Below the pieces are notes generated by a model. That model did no database searches. It was not told where the DNA came from and saw nothing but the letters and a program-made list of their open reading frames with translations. DNA of 64,000 bases from positions 177,597 to 241,596 of the forward strand of contig CAYTGN010000005.1 of the NCBI GenBank assembly GCA_964437415.1, read 5' to 3'. Position 1 is the stretch's first letter, and the number at the start of each line of letters is the position of its first letter. This document shows positions 43,173 through 50,489 of the stretch, piece by piece. A program made the translations under genes and the position numbers. Source of the DNA: CADEDV01 sp964437415 (GTDB lineage Bacteria > Bacteroidota > Bacteroidia > Chitinophagales > Chitinophagaceae).

Positions 43173-44845
43173 TTTATTGTTACGCTTTTTTCGGTGGCGC
43201 CTAATTCATAGCTGACTTTTTCCTTCGCCTTGGATGCATCGGTGTTCTTGATATGAATAGCGTGGCTCCTGTCGCCGCTGATGCGGAATAAAAGCTCACT
43301 TCCGTCTTTATATATGATCTTATCGAATATCAGGTTGTCACTTTGCACCACATCAATCACCGGGTTAGTTTCGTCACTGATGATTTTTATGTTTCGGAAA
43401 GTGATGTTACTAGCCTCCTGTATATCCATCCCTTTTTTCGCCTGCAGCACCATGTTTTCCAGCACAATATCCTTTACATGCATTTCCGGAAGACCTCTTA
43501 CAAAAATGCCTTTCTCCGCCCCGTTGCAATACACATTGCTGATGTGAAAATTTTTGAAAACCGGAGTGGTTTCATCTACCGGCTTGAATTCCACTTTGGG
43601 CAATTCCCTTTTCTCCCCTGCCATAGCTATAGGATCACGGGCAGCATAATACATATCAAACAGGATGGCCTCACCGGGAATGTCTTTCATGTAGATGTCC
43701 TTGATGAAAATATTTTCTACCACACCGCCTCTGCCCCTGGTGGTTTTGAAACGAAGACCAATATCAGCGCCGATAAAAGTGCAGTTGCTGACATAAATAT
43801 TTTTGGCCCCGCCGCTCATTTCACTGCCGATCACAAAACCGCCATGCGAAGAATAAACCGTGCAGTTGCGGATGATCACATTCTCCGTAGGCATTCCTCT
43901 TTTTCTTCCTTCCGCATCGCGGCCGCTTTTCATGCAGAGTGCATCATCACCTACATCAAACACAGAATTTTCTATCAATACATTTTTACAACTCTCTACA
44001 TCAATACCATCACCATTTTGTGCATACCAGGGATTTTTTACAGAAATATTTCTCACGGTGAGATGCTCACTCATCAGCGGATGCAGGCACCAGGCAGGAG
44101 AATTTTGAAAGGTCACACCTTCCAGCAAAATGTATTTGCAATTTGTAAGCAGTAATAAATTGGGGCGGAGAAAATCTTTGATGCTTTCATAATAGGCCGC
44201 ATCTTTCTCCGGGCTGATCTGCCCGGGATTGGACGGCATCTTTGACCCTTTCAGTGATTTCTCAGTAGGATACCATGTTTTCTTGTCATCACTCAGCACA
44301 CCGCCTGAAGCCAATAATTTTTTCCAGTTGGATTCGGTGAGCTTCTCTTTTTTCACCATGCGCCAGGCATCGCCGTTGCCGTCTATGATTCCTTTTCCTG
44401 TAATGCCGATGTTGGAGGCATTGGTTGCGGAGATTGGGGACTGGTTTCTCATCTGTGGCAAACCCTCCCAGTTGGCAGCCACCAGCGGATACTGATCAAA
44501 ATCTTTTGTGAACAGCAGCGTAGCGCCGTTGGCAAGATGCAGATTGATATTGCTTTTCAAAACCACCGGGCCTGTTAACCACAAACCGGCTGGTATCAAA
44601 ACAACGCCGCCACCTTTTTTGTGCATGGCATCAATAGCAGCATTGATACTTTTTGTGTTGAGGGTGTTTCCGTCAGCAACAGCGCCGTGTTTAATGATGG
44701 AAATAGTGTCCTTTTTGAATTTTGGTGCAATCACAACCGGAACCCGATAGCTATCGGGTTTCCCCTTGAAACCGGTAGCCCCCGGCTGCGCAAAAGAAGC
44801 CACAGAAAAGAGAAGAAAAACCGGTAATCCCAAAACCTTTTTCAT
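43169..44845 (-). CDS. GH28 polygalacturonase-type glycoside hydrolase
   Basis: GH28 enzymes hydrolyse alpha-1,4 galacturonic bonds of pectin or terminal residues. The product, about 558 residues, has a signal peptide (MKKVLGLPVFLLFSVASFAQ). Its right-handed beta-helix carries the catalytic triplet of family 28: NGDGIDVESC, VGDDALCMKSG (DD), SSHGGFVIGSEMSGG (His) and LRFKTTRGRGGVVEN. The ATG at 44845 was chosen because a Sec signal starts there; upstream in-frame starts add 16 unlikely residues. A perfect 20-bp palindrome lies in the codons just after the signal peptide (44741-44760). It couples to GH105 with a 4-base overlap. A candidate promoter and operator lie upstream at 44898-44969. Confidence 0.93.
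   Translation of the reverse strand: MKKVLGLPVFLLFSVASFAQPGATGFKGKPDSYRVPVVIAPKFKKDTISIIKHGAVADGNTLNTKSINAAIDAMHKKGGGVVLIPAGLWLTGPVVLKSNINLHLANGATLLFTKDFDQYPLVAANWEGLPQMRNQSPISATNASNIGITGKGIIDGNGDAWRMVKKEKLTESNWKKLLASGGVLSDDKKTWYPTEKSLKGSKMPSNPGQISPEKDAAYYESIKDFLRPNLLLLTNCKYILLEGVTFQNSPAWCLHPLMSEHLTVRNISVKNPWYAQNGDGIDVESCKNVLIENSVFDVGDDALCMKSGRDAEGRKRGMPTENVIIRNCTVYSSHGGFVIGSEMSGGAKNIYVSNCTFIGADIGLRFKTTRGRGGVVENIFIKDIYMKDIPGEAILFDMYYAARDPIAMAGEKRELPKVEFKPVDETTPVFKNFHISNVYCNGAEKGIFVRGLPEMHVKDIVLENMVLQAKKGMDIQEASNITFRNIKIISDETNPVIDVVQSDNLIFDKIIYKDGSELLFRISGDRSHAIHIKNTDASKAKEKVSYELGATEKSVTIK
44741..44760. repeat. Palindrome AACCCGATAGCTATCGGGTT inside GH28 coding sequence
   Basis: A perfect 20-base self-complementary sequence lies in the GH28 gene; on the minus strand it reads in frame to encode the residues PDSYRV. 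The core CCGATAGCTATCGG also occurs at 47621-47634 in the GH43 gene, in the same frame (SDSYR). This looks like a dispersed palindromic repeat carried inside reading frames. Confidence 0.7.
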
Positions 44846-44897
44846 ACTGACAAATGAATCGTTATACAATCGCCGTCTGCAAGCCCTAACCACTCTA

Positions 44898-44927
44898 CAA
44901 TTTTACCTTAAACACTATCATTTTCAA
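44898..44927 (-). promoter_or_regulatory. Candidate internal promoter for GH28 and downstream genes
   Basis: On the minus strand TAAAATTG (44905-44898) differs from TAnnTTTG at one position. TTG (44927-44925) lies 19 bases upstream, the usual Bacteroidota spacing. Transcription would start about 47 bases before the GH28 start codon. This is one of the larger gaps in the pectin operon (170 bases). Confidence 0.4.
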
Positions 44928-44955
44928 GGGTTTCCGGGAGCTTTATTTACGCAAA

Positions 44956-44969
44956 CGTTGCCGGGAACG
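44956..44969. promoter_or_regulatory. Candidate operator CGTTGCCGGGAACG upstream of GH28
   Basis: CGTTnCCGGnAACG is a palindrome with one unpaired pair (the two n are both G). An adjacent CGGTACCG (44968-44975) is also self-complementary. It lies just upstream of the candidate promoter at 44898. The central CG and flanking AACG/CGTT resemble LacI-type sites. I infer a sugar-responsive regulator; no regulator gene is in the window. Confidence 0.4.
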
Positions 44970-45015
44970 GTACCGGTTTTATGTAATGATTCCCTCCTGC
45001 TTTTCAGGCCTATTT

Positions 45016-45447
45016 TCAGATTATTCTCACTGCCTGGCGGGCCAGTAATTTCCAGCCGCCTTTTTGCTTTTGCCAGATCAGGAGGATGCGGATGTTTGCT
45101 TCACCCGGTCGGCCGCCGTCATTGGTTTTTGCTCTAAAAATGTGGCGGACAATAGCTGTTTTTCCGCTGATGCTGATGGTTTGCTCTGACAGGTCAATGG
45201 AAACAAAATCGGAATTGCCATTAGCAATGTTGGTGACAAAAGAATTTTTGTCTTCCAGCTTTCCGCTGCTATGACCGTAGCTGAGCTGGTCAGCAGCCAG
45301 TTTTTCCAGCATGGTCTTATCAGCATCAACCATGGCTTTGCGTAATTGCTCAACGGCGTTGGCCACGGCCTGCTCAGCTCTTGATTGAGCATTCATTGTT
45401 ATCACTGATAGAAGAAGAATGGTAAAGGATGCAATGATATTTTTCAT
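45016..45447 (-). CDS. Secreted SnoaL/NTF2-like protein (DUF4440 type), 143 aa
   Basis: The product has a Sec signal peptide (about residues 1-20, cut after MNAQ or nearby) and a compact alpha+beta domain: AVANAVEQLRKAMVDADKTMLEKLAADQLSYGHSSG, SFVTNIANGNSDFVSIDLSEQTISISGKTAIVRHIFRA, then RILLIWQKQKGGWKLLARQAVRI. This matches the cone-shaped NTF2-like superfamily found in small secreted Bacteroidota proteins. No catalytic residues are assignable. It sits between the oxidoreductase and GH28 genes and may be co-transcribed, but a role in pectin degradation is not shown. Confidence 0.75.
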   Translation of the reverse strand: MKNIIASFTILLLSVITMNAQSRAEQAVANAVEQLRKAMVDADKTMLEKLAADQLSYGHSSGKLEDKNSFVTNIANGNSDFVSIDLSEQTISISGKTAIVRHIFRAKTNDGGRPGEANIRILLIWQKQKGGWKLLARQAVRII

Positions 45448-45475
45448 ACTTGTTAAATTTAAATAACCAAATTAC

Positions 45476-45554
45476 GGAACACAGATGACACTGATCGGGA
45501 GGATTTACACAGATATTGTTTTAATCGCCCATACAATCCGTATCATTCGTGTCC
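45476..45554. repeat. Imperfect inverted repeat, GGAACACAGATGACACTGAT / ATCCGTATCATTCGTGTCC type
   Basis: The left end GGAACACAGATGACACTGAT and the right end ATCCGTATCATTCGTGTCC are approximately inverse, with GGATTTACACAGATATTG between them. This ACACAGAT / CGTGT pattern is, to my recollection, a dispersed repeat in Bacteroidota chromosomes. It fills the 109-base gap between the DUF4440-type gene and the oxidoreductase, stopping 3 bases before the oxidoreductase stop codon. Confidence 0.6.
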
Positions 45555-45556
45555 TT

Positions 45557-46948
45557 TCAAAATCGGCTTATCATTGGTGTCAGTTCAGTTAGTTCAGCAA
45601 TTTTCACGGGTCTCTTTAATTCTATACTTTTTCTTGCCGCAATTCCAATTAGAATAGACATAGCCCCTTCCCTTGTTCCCGCCATCACCTGGTGCGGATT
45701 GTCATGTGTATCTACAAACATTCTGCGCTGCATCCTGATATCTCCGCCACCATGACCGCCTTTGATTTTGGGTGTGGTATATATTTCATAGGTTTTGGCA
45801 AAATTGTCCATCACCATGATCTCCCTGAACTCACCCGGAACTGCATCATCGGCATCACTCATTTCTACGGCATGCCGGTTGGCCTGGTCTGCTACTATTT
45901 TTTCCTGGTAAGGAATATCCTCCCATGTTTCCATTCTTCCGTCTGTGCCGTTGAAGGCAATGCGCCAGCCTTCATAGGGAGAATAAGTGGTCAGCGAATA
46001 ATTGACGACCACCCCATTCGCATATTTAATCAGCGCCGACATCTTATCATAAATGTCAATCTCGTTCCGCCACACACAACCATCCCGGATATAGCCATCA
46101 TGCTGTTCATTTTTCACATAAAGATTAGTCAGCCATTCATCCTTCGTAATATCGAAATAGAACCTGCAGTTGTCTTTGTGTTCGCAGCCCCGGCACTTTG
46201 TGCCGCGGAAAGCATTATTTTTTCCATAATGTTCTAAGGCTCCATAGGCGCTGACCTCTACCGGCTCGCTGTTGAGCCACCAATTCAACAGGTCAAAATG
46301 ATGCGTGGCCTTATGCACCCAAAGCGAACCGCTGTGTTTAGTAATGCCATGCCAGCGACGGAAATAATCAGCACCGTGATAAATATTCAGGTACCAGTTG
46401 AAATCAACCGACACCGGTTTGCCGATCCTTTTATTTGCCAACAGTTCTTTCACCTGCATGGCATGAATGCTGTGACGATAATTAAATGCTACAATTACTT
46501 TCTTACCGGACTTCTTTTCAGCATCGAGTATGCGTTTGCACTTCACTTCATCCGTTGTCATTGGTTTTTCAGTAATAATATTGCAACCCGCCTCCAATGC
46601 TTTCACGATATGTTCATCATGCAAGCCATCCACCGTAGTGACGATCACATAATCCGGTTTTGTTTCCCACAACATTCTGTCATAATCGGTGTAAGTTTTG
46701 CAATCCACATTCATGGTGGCTTTTGCAAAAGCCAGCCGGCCGGGATTGATATCACAAAGACCTGCAAACTCCACCACATCACTGAATTTTTTCAGCAGGT
46801 CGCGGCCCCAGAAACCGATGCCGCGGTGACCGGTGCCGATCATAGCAAGGCGGATCTTCTTACCATTGAAAGCAAAAGATTCAAACGGATGCAGCATCAG
46901 GGCGGCGCCTGCGGCTGCAGTATAGCCTAAAAATTTGCGGCGTTGCAT
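45557..46948 (-). CDS. Gfo/Idh/MocA family oxidoreductase, Tat-type signal
   Basis: The 463-residue product begins with MQRRKFLGYTAAAGAALMLHPFESFA, a twin-arginine-like (here RR-K) export signal typical of secreted Bacteroidota Gfo/Idh/MocA proteins. The Rossmann domain shows AMIGTGHRGIGFWG, then ITEKPMTTDEVKCKRILDAEKK with the conserved EKP. The C-terminal domain contains four cysteines (CRGCEHKDNCRF region) and the segment HHFDLLNWWLNSEP with histidines. Family members act on sugars or inositols with NAD(P). In a pectin locus it might oxidise a rare sugar or act on a methylated sugar; no substrate is assignable. Confidence 0.85.
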   Translation of the reverse strand: MQRRKFLGYTAAAGAALMLHPFESFAFNGKKIRLAMIGTGHRGIGFWGRDLLKKFSDVVEFAGLCDINPGRLAFAKATMNVDCKTYTDYDRMLWETKPDYVIVTTVDGLHDEHIVKALEAGCNIITEKPMTTDEVKCKRILDAEKKSGKKVIVAFNYRHSIHAMQVKELLANKRIGKPVSVDFNWYLNIYHGADYFRRWHGITKHSGSLWVHKATHHFDLLNWWLNSEPVEVSAYGALEHYGKNNAFRGTKCRGCEHKDNCRFYFDITKDEWLTNLYVKNEQHDGYIRDGCVWRNEIDIYDKMSALIKYANGVVVNYSLTTYSPYEGWRIAFNGTDGRMETWEDIPYQEKIVADQANRHAVEMSDADDAVPGEFREIMVMDNFAKTYEIYTTPKIKGGHGGGDIRMQRRMFVDTHDNPHQVMAGTREGAMSILIGIAARKSIELKRPVKIAELTELTPMISRF

Positions 46949-46965
46949 ATGAGTCGTTTTATGTT

Positions 46966-47030
46966 GAACCCCTGCGGGGTTCTATTGCTTCTTTCTTCTA
47001 TGTTATAAATATTTTGTCCCTACGGGACAA
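46966..47030. repeat. Two hairpins between the GH43 and oxidoreductase genes
   Basis: GAACCCC-TGC-GGGGTTC (46966-46982) and TTGTCCC-TAC-GGGACAA (47014-47030) are two perfect 7-bp stems with 3-base loops, separated by 31 bases containing TATAAATATTTTG. This tandem is, to my recollection, a common short dispersed repeat of Bacteroidota. It could act as an mRNA processing or partial-termination element inside the operon. Confidence 0.7.
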
Positions 47031-47044
47031 TTTAATTATCAACA

Positions 47045-48682
47045 TCAATTGCTGTTGGCCTCGAAACGTATCCAATCCACATCTGCAAACCCTGCATCAT
47101 TGGTGATATTGCTGCGCAAACAAAACAAACCGAGCTTTGCTCCCACCCAGCGGCCCGGCTTTGCCGTGAATGAATGTTCAATTGCCGTATAATTTACTCC
47201 ATCATTGGCATATGAGAACCAGCAAATCCCCCCGGCACGCACTTTCACCCGGAGATAGATTGTTCCGGCATTTACCTGCCCAATGTCGGTTTGCTTTTCC
47301 GGCTTTCCCTTGTCAGCCTGCTGACATTCATTATAAGTAATATAAACCGCATCATTTCTTTTCTGTAAACCGATGAAGGCATAATCAGCTCCATGAATGA
47401 CAAAACCAAATTGCTCCTTGTCATGCCGGGGTTTGAAATCTAATTTTACAGTTGCTGTGAATTCATCCGCCGGGAATTTCTGACCTAAAATATTGGGGGT
47501 ATTCCACAATCCTTTTACCGAATCAGGCTGATAAACAGAAAACATACGCAAGGTTCCTGCTGTTGTCGGAAAGGCCCATCCTTCTTTGGGGTTGGCCTGC
47601 CATTGCCATTGCAAACCCATCCGATAGCTATCGGATTTTGCTGTATTAAACTCATCACTGTCTGCAACAGTTGCAACAGGATAGCTTTTGCCAACGTTTG
47701 GTTTTTTATACATCAAAACAGGTTCACCTTTTCCATCGCCGTCCTTGTCTTCTCCGATCACCGGCCAATCGTTCACCCATTTCATTGGGTTGAGATGCAC
47801 CACTCTCCCATACGCATCTTTATCCTGGAAATGCAGGAACCAGTGTTCGCCGGTTTGTGTTGTCACCCATGCTCCCTGGTGCGGGCCGTTGATAGATGTG
47901 CTGCCCTGTTCCATGACCACTTTTCTTTCATAAGGGCCATATACATTTTTGCTGCGCAAAACAGTTTGCCATCCTGTGCTCACCCCACCGGCGGGAGCAA
48001 AAATGTAATAGTAACCGTTGCGCTTATAAAATTTAGGGCCTTCAATTGTCGGGTCTGTTTCATGCCCGTCATATACCATCACGGCATCACTGATGATCTT
48101 TGTTCCCTCTCTATTCATTTCCTTAACCACAATGATTGATTTGAAACCGGCCCGGCTGCCTGCATAAGCATGAACGAGATAAACTTTTCCATTTTCATCC
48201 CATAAAGGACAGGGATCAATCAGCCCTTTACCGGCTTCCACCAGCAAGGGCTCACTCCAGGGGCCGAGGATATTTTTGGCTTTAGTCAGATAAATACCAA
48301 AATCAGGATCGGGATAATAGATATAAAACTCACCGTTGTGATAACGAATACTTGGCGCCCACACACCGCCGCCATGCTGCACTTTGCTGAAATGGTCATA
48401 GGGCGGTTGTCTTTTCAAGGCATGACCGATGAGTTTCCAGTTCACTAAATCCTTTGAATGCAATACCGGCAATCCCGGCACATGATTGAAACTGGAGGCG
48501 ATCATATAAAAATCATCACCTACCCTGATGGCATCCGGGTCGCTGTAGTCGGCATGGAGAACGGGATTTTTATAAGTGCCGTTGCCATTGTCAGCAACCC
48601 ACACTTTGGAAATGACTGACTGCGCAGACAAAAACTGGCTGAGCGATAAAAGAAAAACAATATAGAAAGTTCTTCCTGACAT
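47045..48682 (-). CDS. GH43 glycoside hydrolase (beta-xylosidase/arabinofuranosidase type)
   Basis: The 545-residue product has a signal peptide (about residues 1-20, cut after LSAQ) and a five-bladed propeller with the GH43 catalytic Asp/Asp/Glu. The general base is in HADYSDPDAIRVGDDFYMIASSFNHVPG, the pKa modulator in LIDPCPLWDENGK and the acid in DPTIEGPKFYKRNGYYYIFAP. A C-terminal beta-sandwich of about 200 residues (from about 345) is the usual companion domain of subfamily 12. In pectin it would cut arabinose or xylose side chains. A palindrome at 47619-47636 lies in the coding sequence, encoding SDSYR. Confidence 0.9.
   Translation of the reverse strand: MSGRTFYIVFLLSLSQFLSAQSVISKVWVADNGNGTYKNPVLHADYSDPDAIRVGDDFYMIASSFNHVPGLPVLHSKDLVNWKLIGHALKRQPPYDHFSKVQHGGGVWAPSIRYHNGEFYIYYPDPDFGIYLTKAKNILGPWSEPLLVEAGKGLIDPCPLWDENGKVYLVHAYAGSRAGFKSIIVVKEMNREGTKIISDAVMVYDGHETDPTIEGPKFYKRNGYYYIFAPAGGVSTGWQTVLRSKNVYGPYERKVVMEQGSTSINGPHQGAWVTTQTGEHWFLHFQDKDAYGRVVHLNPMKWVNDWPVIGEDKDGDGKGEPVLMYKKPNVGKSYPVATVADSDEFNTAKSDSYRMGLQWQWQANPKEGWAFPTTAGTLRMFSVYQPDSVKGLWNTPNILGQKFPADEFTATVKLDFKPRHDKEQFGFVIHGADYAFIGLQKRNDAVYITYNECQQADKGKPEKQTDIGQVNAGTIYLRVKVRAGGICWFSYANDGVNYTAIEHSFTAKPGRWVGAKLGLFCLRSNITNDAGFADVDWIRFEANSN
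47619..47636. repeat. Palindrome ATCCGATAGCTATCGGAT inside GH43 coding sequence
   Basis: An 18-base perfect palindrome shares the 14-base core CCGATAGCTATCGG with the one at 44741 in GH28. It encodes SDSYR in the same frame relative to the palindrome. Confidence 0.7.
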
Positions 48683-48694
48683 TCTTTTTTGCTA

Positions 48695-48734
48695 AATGTC
48701 AGACGCTTTTGCCGATGGCGAAACGTCAGACATT
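48695..48734 (-). other. Strong intergenic hairpin between CE8 and GH43
   Basis: Arms at 48695-48713 and 48717-48734 pair almost continuously (outer 11 positions with one mismatch; inner 7 with one G-U; 3-base loop GAT). The hairpin fills most of the gap and overlaps the CE8 stop codon by 2 bases. It is not followed by a U-tract on the minus strand, so an mRNA processing or stability role is more likely than termination. Confidence 0.72.
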
Positions 48735-49680
48735 ACTCTGGGATCCAGTCACCCAGTATATTTTTCAGTGCATATTTTTTTACTTCTTCTTCACTCAGTT
48801 GCTTTGCCCACTTCACTCTTGTTTCTTTATTGCCACCTGGGCCAGTGCTGTTGTATTCGGCATATCTCGCCGTGCTTTCATTGGCAGGATTGCGCCAATT
48901 GTCCCATCCGGCGGGTATGATATGTTTATCCATCCAACAGTTGATGTAAGTGACACTCGCTGTTGGCGACCAGGGACGACCCAATGAAACTTTGTTGATA
49001 TTACTATCTGCCGTCAGTTTGCAGTCAAAGAATACAAAACCAAACGGAATGATGCTGTTGGTGGAAGCGGCTGTAACATGACTGTTTTTACGGCTGTGTA
49101 TATGACAGTTCTTAAATACTGCTGTAGCGGCGCCAAAAATAAAATCAGTGGTTCCTTCTATGTAGCAATCCCGGAAATAATGTTTCACCCCGCTGCCGCT
49201 GAGAAATAATACATCCTGGTTGCCCAGCATCCGGCAGTTGATAAACGAGGCCCTGTTCCCTTCCACTCTCAATGCCACGGCCTGTCCCGCCGTAAAGCCT
49301 GCATTGTTTTCAAAGGTTATGTTTTCCGCATGAAAATCGTTTCCATACACAAAGAAGGATGCACAGGTCCATGTGTTAAGGGTATCGCCGTTGGGCAGTT
49401 TGGTGCCCGCATGATTATCAAAAGTCAGAATAGTTTGCAGTTTGTCCTCCCCTTTCAGCGTAATAAAATTCTTCCGGGCATCCACAATGATGACTTCTTT
49501 ATACACCCCTTTTTTCACAAACACCGTAACCTGCTTGTCATTACCCGCAGGTATGGCATCCAATGCCGCCTGCACGGTTGCATGATCGCCGCTTCCGTCT
49601 TTGGCCACCGTGATCACCTGCTGTGCCTGTAAAACATCAGAAAATAGAAGGAGTAATATGATTACTGCCAGATGCCGCAT
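48733..49680 (-). CDS. Pectinesterase (CE8), canonical
   Basis: This periplasmic or secreted pectin methylesterase demethylates homogalacturonan. The 315-residue product has a signal peptide (cut after LQAQ) and a beta-helix with all family-8 markers: VAKDGSGDHATVQAALDAIP, GQAVALRVEGN, NQDVLF (with the oxyanion-hole Gln and catalytic Asp), TTDFIFGAAT (second Asp) and LGRPW (Arg). The length is at the short end for the family. It is followed by a strong hairpin and then GH43, and is preceded by CE12 after 6 bases, so it is coupled with that esterase. It is non-redundant with the divergent CE8 at 40213. Confidence 0.93.
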   Translation of the reverse strand: MRHLAVIILLLLFSDVLQAQQVITVAKDGSGDHATVQAALDAIPAGNDKQVTVFVKKGVYKEVIIVDARKNFITLKGEDKLQTILTFDNHAGTKLPNGDTLNTWTCASFFVYGNDFHAENITFENNAGFTAGQAVALRVEGNRASFINCRMLGNQDVLFLSGSGVKHYFRDCYIEGTTDFIFGAATAVFKNCHIHSRKNSHVTAASTNSIIPFGFVFFDCKLTADSNINKVSLGRPWSPTASVTYINCWMDKHIIPAGWDNWRNPANESTARYAEYNSTGPGGNKETRVKWAKQLSEEEVKKYALKNILGDWIPE

Positions 49681-49686
49681 ACCTTT

Positions 49687-50439
49687 TTATTTTACCACCG
49701 GTTTCACTATCCTGTTTGCCAAACCGGGTGCTATCGTTTTAATCTCAGTCAAAACCAGTTGCGCTATGAGTCTTGCACCCAGTTCGCTGAAATGCGTATT
49801 ATCATTTTTCCCTTCAGGATAGTTGGGATGCTCACCGGGTTGCAATTGCAGGAATAATAATTTTGATTGCACTTCACCAAACTGCTGGTATAAGGCCCTG
49901 CTTTTTTCATCGAGGTCAACAAACAGAACCCCGGTTTCTTTCGCCACCTCCTTCACCAATGCTGAATATTCTTTGTGTGTTTCTGCAGCATTTCCTTCTT
50001 TGTCAAATTTTCTTCTTGATACCGGCGTGAATAAAACAGGGATGGCTTTCTTTTCTCTCGTCTCTCTGATAAACCTTGTAAGGTTCATTTTAAACGTATC
50101 CGGTGTGGCATACCGTTCTAATTTTTCTTTCGCTTCATCATTATGACCAAACTGGATAATAACATAATCTCCTTCCTTCGCTTCCTCCATGATGGATTTC
50201 CATAACCCTTCGCTTAAAAATGTTTTGGTGCTGCGGCCGTTCTTTGCACGGTTCACCACCGTCACGGTTGAATCCCAGAAATGCACAAAGGGCATTCCCC
50301 AGCCTGTTTCCGGAAATGCTTTGGGTTCTTTAACAGCAATGGTAGAATCACCTGCCAGGAAAATTTTTATTTTCTTTTTTTCCTGCAGCAACCCTGCACC
50401 CAGGCATAGCATTAATCCCAAAAAAGATAATCTCTTCAT
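49687..50439 (-). CDS. SGNH/GDSL rhamnogalacturonan acetylesterase (CE12-like)
   Basis: This family of hydrolases removes acetyl groups from rhamnogalacturonan. The 250-residue product has a hydrophobic N-terminal signal (about residues 1-18) and the four SGNH blocks: block I FLAGDST, block II NGRST (Gly and Ser in context AKNGRS), block III IQFGHND, and the C-terminal DNTHFSELGARLIA with Asp and His. The DxxH here is read as DNTH. CE12 assignment follows from the AGDST/GHND pattern and position between pectin esterase and lyase genes. It is separated from the giant lyase by a perfect 14-bp hairpin and from CE8 by 6 bases. Confidence 0.88.
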   Translation of the reverse strand: MKRLSFLGLMLCLGAGLLQEKKKIKIFLAGDSTIAVKEPKAFPETGWGMPFVHFWDSTVTVVNRAKNGRSTKTFLSEGLWKSIMEEAKEGDYVIIQFGHNDEAKEKLERYATPDTFKMNLTRFIRETREKKAIPVLFTPVSRRKFDKEGNAAETHKEYSALVKEVAKETGVLFVDLDEKSRALYQQFGEVQSKLLFLQLQPGEHPNYPEGKNDNTHFSELGARLIAQLVLTEIKTIAPGLANRIVKPVVK

Positions 50440-50449
50440 TTATTAATAA

Positions 50450-50481
50450 CCGTAAACACCTGCTTTTGCAGGTGTTTACGG
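50450..50481 (-). other. Strong intergenic hairpin between the giant lyase and CE12
   Basis: CCGTAAACACCTGC (50450-50463) and GCAGGTGTTTACGG (50468-50481) form a 14-bp perfect stem around a 4-base loop. It lies in the 50-base gap between the two genes. The minus-strand continuation is not U-rich (TTATTAATAAA), so it is probably an mRNA processing or stability element and not a strong terminator. Confidence 0.8.
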
Positions 50482-50489
50482 AGTGGCTA

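Noticed and set aside
43343..44155. 270-residue open frame opposite GH28
   Set aside because: It is antisense to a gene with clear family motifs, has a composition of Phe, His and Ile typical of a shadow frame, and has no domain.
46298..46930. 210-residue open frame opposite the oxidoreductase
   Set aside because: A shadow of the Gfo/Idh/MocA gene with no recognisable domain or start context.
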